Assembly: GCA_030522415.1 (NCBI GenBank)
Contig: CM060121.1
Span: forward strand, 7,442,476-7,506,475
Direction of reading: 5' to 3'
Length of the DNA: 64,000 nucleotides
Source of the DNA: Channallabes apus
Lineage: Eukaryota; Chordata; Actinopteri; Siluriformes; Clariidae
A program made the position numbers and the translations under genes. The notes below the pieces were generated by a model. The model was given only the letters and a program-made list of their open reading frames with translations, had not been told where the DNA came from and did not search any database. The first letter of the stretch is position 1. Each line of letters starts with the position of its first letter. Below, piece by piece: positions 34,530 through 46,463 of the stretch.

Positions 34530-35036
34530 TTTAATGTGTTACAAAGTAAAGTTAGTTTTTTGATGTAGCGAGTAATCTAACGCATTAGCTGTCATTCTTA
34601 ATCCATTAGTGTGTGTGTGTGAGAAAGTTGTCCTACAAACCCCGCCCCCCCGTTATTCCTGCTGTTATACCCCTATTTCACCTATGCGGTTTGACTATGT
34701 TAAGGACGATGCATGGAAAGATGAAAACAGTCATCGCCAAAACGCTGATGAATCGTACTTACAGCCACCGCACAAAGCCACATACTGTAGGTGAGATAGG
34801 GGTATTAGTAGTTAACAGATTATGAGCCAAACTTCGCTGAGTGATGATGGTAGAATAATTATAAAGGTCTTGACTAACATACTGTACATGAGGAATCACA
34901 AAGGAGTTTTCATTTTCTGCAATGGAAAAGTACTCTAACTAGTTACTTTTATCAGAAAGTACCGCTGTAATGTAACTGATTACATTTTAAAGACAGTAAT
35001 TTTGCAACGTAATTAGTAAAAAGTAATGTCTCCCAA
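34530..35036. repeat. fragmented DNA-transposon-like repeat with GTAAC/GTTAC ends
   Basis: The left part has 'aatgtgttacaaagtaaag' and 'agtaatctaacgcatt'; the right part has 'gtaatgtaactgattacatt' and 'agtaatgtctcccaacac'. These are the two subterminal patterns of a common fish DNA-transposon family ('ttgggagacattac' read on the minus strand). The interior (about 34600-34900) looks replaced or decayed, and exact termini cannot be fixed. Confidence 0.5.
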
Positions 35037-35721
35037 CACACAACCCAAGTGCACTACTTTAACCTCATGGTTAAAATTAATTTAAATGCTGGTACTGGTA
35101 CTGGAAACTCCTTACAAAACATAAACGTCCCCTTCCAGAAACGTACACATTTTTTTACCCATTGGTCAAGATTTTAAAAATGTCACCATACTGTACAAAG
35201 TCCTTTTGTAAATTGATACTATACAAACAATAACGATTAGAACATCCACTTATTCTCGAGGAATATATGGTTTGTCTTGTAACTGCACTACTTGTCAGAA
35301 CTGCTGAAATAAAAAAAAATTCAGCAGCTCTGACAGTAGTGCAGAATATCTCCTGATTGGAGAAATTCAACAGTTGTGTGATTAAGGATGGCAGGAATTT
35401 GACCTCTAACTCCAGTTCTTGCCTCTGTATCTAATTGTTCTCAGACATTTTTTTTTTTATCACAAAGTAGCTTAAGTTAAAGGTATCGTCCCATGTACAG
35501 TATACCTCACTGCTAGAATTAATTATAAAATAAACATCAAAACAAATACGTGTAGCTTTCAAATCTCTTTTAATCTTGTTAATTTCTTTTTCAAGCAAGA
35601 TTTTTTTTTAATTAATGTAAATCCAAACATTCTCGCTTACAAACTTATTAGGAAATTCTTAATGCAGATTGGAAGTTTTACTATTGATAATATTTTCACC
35701 TGCTGTGCAGCCCAGATAGAA
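35037..35721. other. no gene recognised
   Basis: AT-rich sequence between two repeats, with no domain-bearing frame. Confidence 0.5.
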
Positions 35722-36092
35722 AACCGAAGCAGTGTAGAGATCGCACTCCGATATGGATTATCACACACGGAGGGATATCTAGTTTAAACTCCGCCATATT
35801 GGTGAGTTAAACACTTTCTTATTTTGCTGGTTTAAACACAGACACGCTCACAACAAGGCTGAAGACAAATGATCTGAGGTTTGTCGCCGGTTCACTAGTA
35901 TTTATAACCTGCGGCTGCATCTAATCAGATGACGTCACCTGACCGAGGTTATATATAGCCAAAAAATTTGACGTGTTTGCACACATGCTTCACAACCGGC
36001 AACAGGACAAATAGTTCTCATAGCGTTTTCACGCAGCATCTCGTTCCCGCCTTTTCAGGGAACAGGGTTACAGCACATTAACCCGCGACGTT
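35722..36092 (-). mobile_element. detached DIRS terminus (leader plus ITR)
   Basis: Closely matches 31258-31570 (leader and ITR core). Its outer end is 'gttcccgccttttcagggaa' ... 'gcgacgtt', which is the outer end of the opposite ITR (27966-28016, inverted), not the one expected beside this leader. No other part of a DIRS element is attached. It is a fragment about 4 kb from the larger copy in the same orientation. Confidence 0.88.
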
Positions 36093-36639
36093 TTCTATAT
36101 TGGATTCTTCTCCACTGGTAAGATAGGTTTTTAACTTTTGTACTGTTTTTGAAACACATTTGGTTCTTACTGTATACTGTACCTATTTTTTTGCTGTTTG
36201 GTAGTGTTGATTGCAGTGTGATTGAAGTAGGTCTAAAGCAATTTGTACAGTATGCATCTTACACTTGGTTAAGAATACATTTAAATCAAATACAAACACA
36301 TGTCTAGGTCATTAAAGTGTCACAATTCTATTCCACATGTAAAAACGTTCTCTCATTTCCGCCCTCATACACTCAGGTTTTCACCATCTACCATCTCAGC
36401 ATGTCTGGCAGATTCATTCTGGATGGCAGCTCATCAACTGAAAGTTAATATCTAAGAAACCAATCTGCTGTTCATCCCGGGTGATTCATCCCCCGTCAGG
36501 ATACATGATATCCCTGGACAACACTTACTGTACATGTAGATCACACCTTTAATCACTGCCTGTAACCCTGGGGCGTAACCCTCACATTGCAAACCTTCCT
36601 TTCTCCTGTCAATTTCTTCTTTTTAATATCAGAGGAATT
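36093..36639. other. no gene recognised; possibly LINE 5' flank
   Basis: No named feature. The last part (about 36560-36640) may be decayed LINE sequence continuous with the next entry. Confidence 0.4.
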
Positions 36640-37110
36640 CTCTCCACACAGGTCACTCAGGTATTCCTTTGTTACACTGGACGACTGCAACTCACGCCTG
36701 GCTGGTCTGCCTCTGTGCACCATTCGTCCTCTGCAGCTGACCTAGAATACAGATGACAGGACTTGTTTTCAACCTTCCTACTGTACATTATTCTATATCA
36801 CCCCGCTTCTCTGATCCCTCCACTGGCTTCCTGTAGTTGATCAAAAACACTGATTCTTGCTAACAAAGCCAAAAATGGCCCAGGACCCACTTACTTCAAA
36901 GCTCTATTCACACACCACATTGCACCGCGTTCCCACCAATCCTCCAGGACTGCTAGACTGGTCCCACCTTCTCTCATGGATCGAGGAAGACATGTATCTA
37001 GATTGTTTTCCTGGCTGTTAAGTGGTGGAATGAACTTCCTCTAAATGTCCGTACAACTGAGTCACTGGAAATCTGGAAGTGATGACTAAAGACCTATTTT
37101 TGGTAGGTAT
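36640..37110 (+). pseudogene. LINE reverse-transcriptase C-terminal remnant
   Basis: Plus-strand translation in shifting frames gives TLDDCNSRLAGLPLCTIRPL, SLHWLPVVDQK and KPKMAQDPL, then VTGNLEV and KDLFL. This is the conserved LDYCN...LHWLPV series at the C-terminal end of L2-like fish LINE ORF2. Multiple stops show it is dead. It is in the opposite orientation to the copy at 20.6-22.2 kb. Confidence 0.82.
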
Positions 37111-39267
37111 TTGGTTGAATGCTGCTGTGTAGTGTGTTATTGACAATATTTAATGGTGGAAGATTGCACCCACTCATAATATCATTGAAAACCATTATAA
37201 TGTGTCACCTGAATGCCTTCTTTGGTCAGAAAACATGTAATCAGAGGGGCAATGGTGAGCCAGCCAGTGATTACTCCAGTGTAATGACTATCCATTTGCC
37301 GCAAGCATGGTAGGACCACCACATGTTAGCATTTCTGTGAGGCTACATTTCTAATTATGTGCCTAGCACCACACTGCTTGTAAAGTAAATAGCTCTTGAA
37401 AAACCTGGCGACACCCTGTAAACCAAGACCTATTCAGAATTTTGGGTCTGTATTACCTTAATCAATTTTAAACACAGTCCTGCTGCCAAAATGTGGTGTA
37501 AATTTGTTTTCCCTTTCTGCAATTGGGTTTTCTGAACAAAAAGGGCAGAGATCTCAAATAGTAAATGGTACAGCAGGCAAGGAATGTGATCATTAATGCA
37601 CGCTGGATTATATCTACACCATGAATGGTGACCCCATAAACTAAATGTCTATTTTCATCAACATGGGCAGATGCAAACATAAAAATTTAGAGACAGTAGA
37701 ATCCTAAATTACATGTTCCTGGACCAAGTTTTTATAACCAACAATCTGATGTCATCAGTGTGTTCCTCCTACTCCTCCATTTCTGGAAACACCTAAAGAT
37801 TCCCTTAAAATGTCAATATGTTTCCTAAAATGGCACAACATTTACTAGAAATAACTTATCAAAGACTAATTTTAATGACTGTATGTCCAAAATGCTAAAA
37901 TCTCTTGAACCCAACTGTTTGAGTAGAACCAAATTGGCTACTGTTGTAGTAATAAAATACAATGAAAACCATGAATGAATAGATGGATGGATGGATGGAT
38001 GGATGGATGGATGGATGGCTAATAGGGTTTCTAGATCAATGTTGAAAATGACTAACAAAAAGAAAAGCTCTCATAAATTTAAATCTTTAGGGTATAACCA
38101 AAATGGCCAATGTTCTAGAAAAAAAAATAGATGAATGGTAGATGAATGTGATACATTGAAGGATGAATGGATGAATTACTTGAATTCTCTATTGATAGAC
38201 TTCTCCAAAATAATGTCTCATTCTCAAATCTAAACAATCAGAACATAGTCAAAAGGACTAATCTTCTAGTAGCCTAACAATATAAACTAGATGGATAGAC
38301 AGATTCATTATTCTGTAAGTATGCCTTAAAATAGCTGTTTGTCTAACTACGCCAATTAGACAAAAATTCTCATGTTTGGAACATAGCCAGTACAGCTGAC
38401 ATTGACTAGTATGAAGCTCTAGGATTTGGGTCAATTCCTAAAATGCTGTTTGCTCCTCATTGGATAATACGAACAGAACGCGAGCCAGCAAGGTCTGCAA
38501 AGCTTTTGTTTTTCCACAGCAGGACTCATTTTCAAGTCGATCTCAGGCAACTAACAAACACAAATTGCGCAATGGGGAAATTATTAGCGTTGTTTCTAAA
38601 TGGAAACAATTACAGAGGGCCCGAGTGAGTGATGGTTTGGAACAAGAAGAACGACACAGATGACTGAGATTAAAAAGTAGAATTGAGTCATTCCTTAGGG
38701 ATTTATGGTTAATCCCTATTGCCCACAAATATCACTCTTAAAGACACAGTACAGTATAAAGATACTTTAAAGTTCAATTTCTGAGCATGTGCAAATATTA
38801 CAGATGAATTCTAAAACATTTTGCTTATATCAATGTTCAAGTTATAGTGCTCACAATGGTTGATACTTTTATTTAAACCTATATGTGAGAAGATACATAA
38901 CATTTATATAAAGTTATAAACTATCCAATAACAAAAACACAATGTCTGGATTATTACCATATTATTAATGAGTATGTACTGTACTGTGTATAAACCTAAA
39001 AAGGGTGATGGAACAGTTAAATACAATTTAGAATTGTGAAAATTGTTGCAATCAATTGCGCAAATCTGCTTCTTGATTAGCTATGGGACTAAACTCTTTT
39101 AAATATACATATATTGAGTTAATATTAACTAATTCACAACATAATTAACTTGAAAGAACATGGTTTTCTATAGTGTACAAAGATTGTGTCCCACAATGAA
39201 GAACAGGCATCATCATATTTTATTATGTATGATTTCTAGCATCACTCATAACTAGCTACAGTATAAT
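37111..39267. other. no gene recognised; (GGAT)n at 37980-38018
   Basis: Contains a (GGAT)n array of about ten units at 37980-38018, with scattered ggatg motifs nearby. No other repeat or coding element could be supported. Confidence 0.5.
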
Positions 39268-39580
39268 GGCGGCGCGGTGGTGTAGTGGTTAGCACTGTCG
39301 CCTTGCACCTCCAGGGTCCGGGTTCGATTCCCGTCTCTGTGTGAATGGAGTTTGCATGTTCTCCCTGTGCTTGATGGGTTTCCGTCCAAAGACATGCAGA
39401 TTAGGCTAATTGGCGTTCCCAAATTGACCATAGTGTGTGAATGAGTGAGTGTGTGTGTGTGTGTGTGTGCTCTACGATGGATTGGCACGCTGTCCAGGGT
39501 GTACCCTGCCTCGTGCCCAGAGTCTCCTGGGATAGGCTCCAGGTCCCCGCGACCCTAAATACAGGATAAAGCGGTATAGA
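39268..39580 (+). mobile_element. tRNA-headed SINE-like element
   Basis: Head ggcggcgcggtggtgtag with A-box-like 'gtggtgtagtggttagcac' and B-box-like 'gggttcgattccc'. The body has 'catgcagattaggctaatt', an internal GT tract (39449-39468) and the end 'gataaagcggtatagata'. It is nearly full length and in the opposite orientation to the copy at 26529-26860. I could not define a target duplication. Confidence 0.85.
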
Positions 39581-41436
39581 TAATTTCATTTCTCCTCTAC
39601 ATACCATGTTTCAGTGTCTATGTAATTAAGGTACTCCTGAGCCATGCCCCACCAGAGAACAGCAGAGCTGAGCAATTAACAGAGGGAGGGGCTTTTCTTA
39701 TATGAGGTCACAATAAGGAAAGAAAAATCAACTTGGCTTGTTTAAGCTCTCACATTGAATAAGGTCAAAAAGTAAAGAATGTTTTTGTTCTTGCATAATA
39801 AGCGTTACATCTTTGTCTACAGAACACATAATGTAAGGTTAGAGTTGTATTCTGTCTTGTTTTAAGGAAAGTTGTTTAAATTATTTTAAGAGACTATTTG
39901 AAAAAATTCCTGTGCAAATACCACTGCTTTTCATTTGCCATCTACACAAAACATTCCATACTGATATGCAACAAAAACTGCCCTTGACAATATATGACTT
40001 TTTGTTAAATAACATAAGCAGAAGATTGCATTATAATAAATAAACTCTGGATAAAAGTCACCTTTAAATGTTAAGCGCAGCACACACTCCTGGAATGCAT
40101 TGAGCAGTTCTATTTAAGATACGGCTATTTTTAGTGAGAATTCCGCAAATCTTGACACAACCACGTTACTGGGTTTAACTTGAAAGTGGACATGGGTTGC
40201 GTTTCAGTAGTGCATGCCTGTAACACACCGATGAAAGTGAAAAACAATGCAACATGGACAACAGGAACACTTTGATTTACTTTTCATGCTAAGTTTATTT
40301 TGAAATCTTAAAGCATTAATGTATTTAATCGCCTTCAGCATTCCTTTACAATGTAGAAAGAAAGAAAAATCAGGAACCATCATGGAGTTAGAAAGTGTTC
40401 TAAAACTTATTACTTATTATTAAGATCATATTAACCACTTGACAAATGAACCAAGAACGGTGTCTTTAAATTCTAGCATTTCAGACAAAGCCTACTGCAC
40501 TATTAAGAATGCTAAAGCTTACTCTCATTATTGAGCAAGTACCCACATTTTTGTTTTACTTCTTACATTCTTATAGTCTCAGTTATATTCACTATACTAT
40601 AGCAATTGTGGCAATTTTTATTCTAGTAATGTTTTTCAAGGCTGTTGATAAAAAATGAACATGCATGTGTTCACACATGCACACATGCAGGGTATTTCAT
40701 CACTTCACAGTAAAATTTAATGTTTGATCCATCCATCAGAGAAACACCTGTCCTGAATGTTAGCACTTTAAGTGATTCAAGAAATCCAAGCTGACTGTAA
40801 AAATGAGACAGGTGTGGCAGATGGGTTGCAAATGTGAATAAAATTTCTGAACACGCTCAATATGTTTTCATTCTTTCTGAACGACCATTACTCTATCATG
40901 TGGAACAAACACTTGTATAATGTATATCTGTCAAAAGCAGAACACCGCTGCACTAAACAGTCTGTAAAAAAAAAAAAAAAAAAAGGAAAATGCGTGTATA
41001 CCAGCACAATACCACATACCACTAATAGTGATAACTATATCTAAAACTTAAATACGACTAAATGCAGTGATACCACAGTGTATAGCAGAGCTGTAGTGAT
41101 ATAAAAAGAGGTTGGTAAATTATGAATTATGTGACCAAGGATAGGAGACTATGACATAAGTACAAAAGTAGTAGTATTTCTTGGAAAATAACATGAATTG
41201 TTATGTTGCAATTCATTGTTAATTACACAGCAGCATGGAAGGACGTAGCTAAAAGTCCTTGAAGTTTATTAATCACCATTAAGAGTATAAAACAATGGAG
41301 GTCCATATGGAAGATTTTTTATATCAGCCACCATTCAAAGAACTGAACAATCCACCATGCATTTCAATGAGAAAAAAAAGTTATAAAAACTATAAATCAC
41401 ATCACTGCCTGGTTAGCCCTATAATACTACAAGATT
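39581..41436. other. no gene recognised
   Basis: Unique-looking AT-rich sequence with an A-run at 40965-40984. No coding, RNA or named repeat features were seen. Confidence 0.5.
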
Positions 41437-41438
41437 TT

Positions 41439-41471
<33 letters not shown>
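41437..41471 (+). repeat. (TTG)n trinucleotide array
   Basis: About 11 TTG units. The poly-Val frame across it is an artefact. Confidence 0.95.
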
Positions 41472-41472
<1 letters not shown>

Positions 41473-41666
41473 TCACGTTGTGTGCGATGTCTTTTGTCAG
41501 CATTGTCAGGAGGAGCCTTTCCATTTCCACATTTTAAAAATCGTCCTACTGTATATTGATGTTGTCAAACTTTAACTGATCGACTGGGTGACACAAGAGA
41601 TGATGGCCTTGGTGACACCACATGCATATTGTTTATCGCAAACAGGAGAATAGTATATACAGTAAG

Positions 41667-42134
41667 TGACAAACTCAGAGGTCTTGCTTTCTTTACTGGG
41701 CCTGAAAGACTTTTAGGCCACGCATTCTTTGCTGAGCCTAACAGATTGAGGGACCACATTATCACCACTGGGCTTGAAAGACCCACATGCCATGCTTTCT
41801 CTACTATATTCAAAGTACTAGGAACCCATGCCTTATGCTGGGGCATGATGGATATACAGTAGAGACTACATCATTTTCATGGGGATTGACAGACAAAGAA
41901 ACTGTATCATCTTTTCTGGGTTTGACAATCTCAGAGGCCACACCTTCTTTTATGAACATTACAGACTTAGAGGCAACACCTTCTCCAAATTCTTTACTGG
42001 GTCTGACATACTCAACTCCCAAGCCTTCTTCACTGGACCTATGAATTTCGAGGCCACATTATCTTTACTGAACTTGACAGATTTAAGGGATACACCTTCT
42101 TCATTGGCCCATAGACTCATAGACCACATGGCCT
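41667..42134. repeat. 36-bp degenerate tandem array (about 12 units)
   Basis: Successive units start at 41691, 41727, 41763 and so on, each near 'ctttactgggcctgacagac' then 'ttagaggccacacctt'. Most units are exactly 36 bases, with a few insertions (for example about 9 bases near 41980). Because 36 is divisible by three, several long frames stay open on both strands, giving a 12-residue repeat such as FFTGPERLLGHA on the plus strand. No start, splice or domain evidence supports a real protein, but a repeat-bearing exon cannot be excluded. Confidence 0.85.
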
Positions 42135-43842
42135 TCACATGAACTAACAGAAGCAAATCCCACAATTAGATCACAGCCAGGTGACTTGAAGCACACATGG
42201 AGGTGTTGATAAATGAAAAGAAACTGTGATTGGGTTGAACGATTTATGACCTTTAAGTGAGAGAAAATCCCAAAGCATTGAGCGTCTGCAGAGACAGATG
42301 TCTGCTGCTTGGGTTAAACAGGTCGCTGTGTTGATTTTTTCTTTGCAGCGACCCGAGGAAAACATTTCTCTAGCTAACTGACCTTCAGTTTTTCACCCAA
42401 GAAAAAAAAAATCACAGCCATACAAGGAGAGAAAACCTCTCAGTGAACTATCGACTGTTTTTATTTCATCGGTCATAAAATATTAATCCAAAATTATATC
42501 AAAAGAAACAATTCTTGAAGTCTGGGGATAATCATAATTTTGAATATCTGTGTCAGTTCTTTGGTGTGTGTCTTGGATTAGCACAACTATACTCTTGTTT
42601 TCTAATTCTCTGCACATAGCATAGAATTAGCTGCTGGGGTTTTATGTATCTTTAATTAATTAATGAAAAGTGTTGCTATTATTTTAAATTAAATAAATCA
42701 CATATGAAATATATATGTTTGGGTTTGGAAACATTAACGCAGTACTGTTGAATGTATAATAAAATGGATCTGACTGTTTCGAAAATTGAATGCAATTTCG
42801 ACTTTACTTTTTTTTTTTATAACTGTTGCAATAAAGTGTGTTTTTTGCTAGGCCAGTCTTTTGGACCCTATTACAGGAATGTTCGCAAAGCTAGTGCGCT
42901 AGTAATTGATTGTTTTAGCATGTTTCAGACTTTCTGCAGCACTGCTCACCATTTTAAACCAATTTAGTTCAACGCATGTGATGTTCTCCAGAAGCACTCG
43001 TTCCTCCAGTTGCTGTTTCATTATAACCCATATAACGTTGTACAAACAGCTGGAACAAAAACCTTCAAATTTATGTTAACTAAGAGTTTCCATTTAATTT
43101 CCTACCGAAAAAAAAAAAAAAAAACATATCCAGATAAAGTAGGGGATATGCACAGTATACTAAATGCTCAAATATGATTTGAATCATTCCGTGGAATGCC
43201 TACGCCTTATGAGTTATGAGTCCTACAAAGTCAACGCTGCAAGCCTGGTGGTCTTTCCATCCACAATAATAAGAGAATAGATGTCTCTCATCACTTTGCT
43301 AATATGTTTATTTTCTGAAAGTCTCACCGTGTCCCTTGGGTGGAATTGAAATCAAAACAGATAGACAGATAAACCATATGGTGACCTTATGACTGTATAT
43401 TTATTTTTCAGTTGCCTTGCAGGAGTGAAAAAAAAAAACCCGGATATAACAGCGTTTACATAATGTACCATGTAAGCAATATAACACTTTTTGTGGTAAC
43501 TAAATCAATACAAGATGATGGGTTGATGATGCTTAATACCTCTTACACCATAGCCATTTGCAGATTTTTTTAGTAAAGAACAAAATGCTATGTACTTTTG
43601 CCAAATATGATGGTATAAAACATCCACAAAACAAGTATGTATCTGTTATCACTTACTGTAGATTATAGCAGGTATACAATATCTATACAAAGCACCATAC
43701 AATCACTTAATAATACTAAATATGGCTTGTTACAAAGAAATTCTAACTTATCAGTCTCAGACAGGTACTGCCTTTTCAGCTTTCTGGGGTCCAAAGATGG
43801 CGTTCCACATTAGAACTAATTCAGCTAATAATATGCAAGAGA
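42135..43842. other. no gene recognised
   Basis: AT-rich, with A-runs at about 43109-43123 and 43428-43438. No supported feature. Confidence 0.5.
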
Positions 43843-44435
43843 TGTTCAAATCCGACTGGGACTTTTGATTGTGAGGAATAACAGAACTTAGTTATACTGT
43901 AGGTATAAAAAAAACACCTTAATTTCTTTATATAATCCCCTGCTGCACTAATGCACTTATCCCGGCATTAACTAGTGCTTGAAAACTACAGTATCAAGGT
44001 ACAGTAGAAAGTATTCTCAGCCATGAGTGCCATGATCAGACTGCTTGCATTATGTCACAAATGCTGGCCTCCCAGGAACTACTTTAATGGCCCAAACATG
44101 TACCAATCACTTGAATTGAGGTCAGGTCTGTGGTGCAGTATGAGGTTGTGTATTGTACTGCAAAAACAGAACGCTTTTGGTGAGCAAATCAGGCCGTATT
44201 TTCCACTCGCTTAAATGTTCATGGAAACTGCAGTAGACTCCAAGCCACCTCATCAGATTTTGTCATTAATGTACATACAACCTTCTTTAAAATGGGTGCA
44301 CCATCATTTATTTCACTGCAGCTGAGAGTCTCATTGTACTATGTTGGAAGTTTTCTGTAAATGTCAATGGGTTTTCTGCTTTCATTCACATGAAAATTTC
44401 ATCCAAAATCCTGTCTTGACTTAACGTCCCACATC
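43843..44435 (-). pseudogene. mariner remnant with transposase C-terminal block
   Basis: Minus-strand translation of about 44140-44010 gives RPDLNSSDWYMFGPLK, then FLGGQHL, matching the mariner block after the third catalytic aspartate. The right side (about 44380-44430) and left side (about 43843-43880) carry degraded versions of the mariner-type ends seen in related copies. Stops interrupt the frame. The plus-strand frame at 44023-44214 is the antisense shadow. Confidence 0.72.
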
Positions 44436-46126
44436 CATCCTTTAGATTTTTCTGTTTCCAAGTCAGAAGATGAGAAGAAAGCACAATATACAGTATGTGC
44501 ACTTTCCTACGTGCATTCCTGGAGTGCGGAAATATTTTATGCTATAGTTCGTTAACGTTTATGGCCAGAATATTTAAAGTCGCTCTTTGAGAACAATAAC
44601 TTTGGATTTTCTGCATGTCTGCAGCTGTCCCAAAGCCAAGCTGTTCAAAAAGCACTCTAAAGCAGCGACACATTTACTGAAACAAAAGCCGGTGTTTCCT
44701 TAAAGACAATTTTCATGCCAAGACGTGGACTGTTCAGAGACCTTGAGTTCGTGAATAATTTGGCGCAGCATATGCGCACAGTATGCCAAGGGAAACTTGA
44801 GTGTGCTAACATGAATGTGCTAATGCTTCATTTTTCTATTATCTCCTTTTAAAACTAGCATTAATGGTACTCAGTTGTCTTTCAAGATTTAAGCAGACAT
44901 TATCATCAAATAAGCTTTTAAATCATTCAGTGATGCTTTTTTAAGATAATAATATCACTTTATCATACACACCATGAAATAGGCTTGTTTATTTTGATCT
45001 CTAAAGATAAGATGATACCATGACATTAAATATCTCAAAATTTATATGCTGTCCTATTAGATTGTGTAACATGTTTAAATATTTGATGTTCATTACTGGA
45101 CTGAATAACCTGATCTCACCTGAGAAAAAAATTTATTACTGTATGAGGCCACATGGAGAACTTTCATCATTTAGGTTACACTAAAATGTTCACGAGTAGA
45201 AAATACATTTAGGAATCATTTTTCTGGACAAGTAGAATAACATGCAAATATTTCACAAATATTCCAAAAGAAATTTTAAAAACAGCGTAATTACGTTTTT
45301 CTTCCCATTTCACAACATAATAATTTTTTTACAGGTCAAGATAGTTTCCTTAAGACAACTTAATTCTAAATTCATATCACTTTGCTAATTAGCTAGCAGT
45401 CTAACTCAGTCAAATCCAGAGAACTGATTTTAAATATTTTAAAAACCTTTTTTTTTTTTTTTTAAGTCTGTCTTAAATCAAAATTGAAGCACGTGTAAGA
45501 CTGCATTCAAATTACAAGCCACATTGCACAGTTCAGATTTTGTGGTCTGATCAGATTTGCTGTCAGGACGGTTGACATTATAACATGTGGCTTTTATCTG
45601 ACTCCAACATGGATCTGTCTGTCCTCGAAAAAGGCAAGCATGTGCACGGCCAAACATCTTTGCTCATGGCACCTGGGTTAAAACACATCATGAGGTGGTA
45701 TTTTAGCAAAAATATGGTTTAGCTCTGGAGCATGGCAAGCAGTTAGTCGGTTGTATTTGTTGCAGTTCAGAAGAAAGAAGAAATCCAGACACCCTGCTTT
45801 CACTGTTTTATCAGCTATTGCTACCACTACTATGAAATTCCCGCAATGCCAGTGCTGACTCATGTCAGCCCCGTGCATGCGCAGAGACAAAAAAGTTGCA
45901 CAAATTCCAATCTGACCATTCTCATTTAAGTTGTATGACCACATATTGGATATGTATCCCATCTAGGACCACATATGAAAGTGAATCAGATGTGATCTGA
46001 AAAGCATCAGTTTTGTGTGTTCAGACAGCCCTAAAAAAAAAAATCAGATTTGTGTCACATTAAGGAAAGGATCAGAATTGAGTCACTTCAGACTGGTCAT
46101 GTGAACATAACCCAAGTACATTACAA
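44436..46126. other. no gene recognised; possible old DNA transposon at 45480-46110
   Basis: About 45490-46110 has repeated 'cagatttg', 'gatcagat' and 'gtcacat' words near both ends (for example 'aagactgcattcaaa' and 'cagactggtcatgtgaacat'), as in some fish DNA transposons, but the termini are not clear enough to name. The remainder has no supported feature. Confidence 0.35.
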
Positions 46127-46463
46127 TAGGTCTTAACTTTAACTTTTTCCTGCTTTGCACACCGGCCATGAAGTTTGTCCAATGTAAGTAATCTGGGTCA
46201 AATTCCACAACCCTTGTTCTGTGCAAAAATGCTTTTCAAGGTTCAGCTGAGACTCATATGAAGCTTCTGTAGTCCCACCAATCTTCTTTCAAAGGTACAG
46301 CGTATTTAAGACAAATGTAACTATTTTCTTTGCAAATCCGCTAGTACTGGCTAGCAAAAAAATGCATTTTTGCATGGAACAAAGTTGTTAAATTTGCCCC
46401 AGATTACTTGCATTGTGACAAACTTCACGGTCATGTGCAAAGCAGGAAAACTACCAAGACCTA
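46127..46463. mobile_element. foldback MITE with about 105-bp inverted arms
   Basis: The left arm 46127-46232 ('taggtctt' ... 'gcaaaaatgc') is the imperfect reverse complement of the right arm 46364-46463 ('gcatttttgc' ... 'aagaccta'). Shared internal blocks include 'cctgctttgcaca', 'tgaagtttgtc' and 'aagtaatctgg'. The loop is about 130 bases, with no coding capacity. The TA at each terminus suggests a Tc1/mariner-mobilised MITE. Confidence 0.85.

Noticed and set aside
35722..36092. Solo LTR interpretation
   Set aside because: The ends are not TG...CA, there is no target duplication, and the sequence matches the DIRS leader and inverted repeat instead.
39290..39340. A genuine tRNA gene because of A- and B-box-like sequences
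   Set aside because: The segment cannot fold into a full cloverleaf and is continuous with a SINE body present in several copies, so it is the tRNA-derived head of a SINE.
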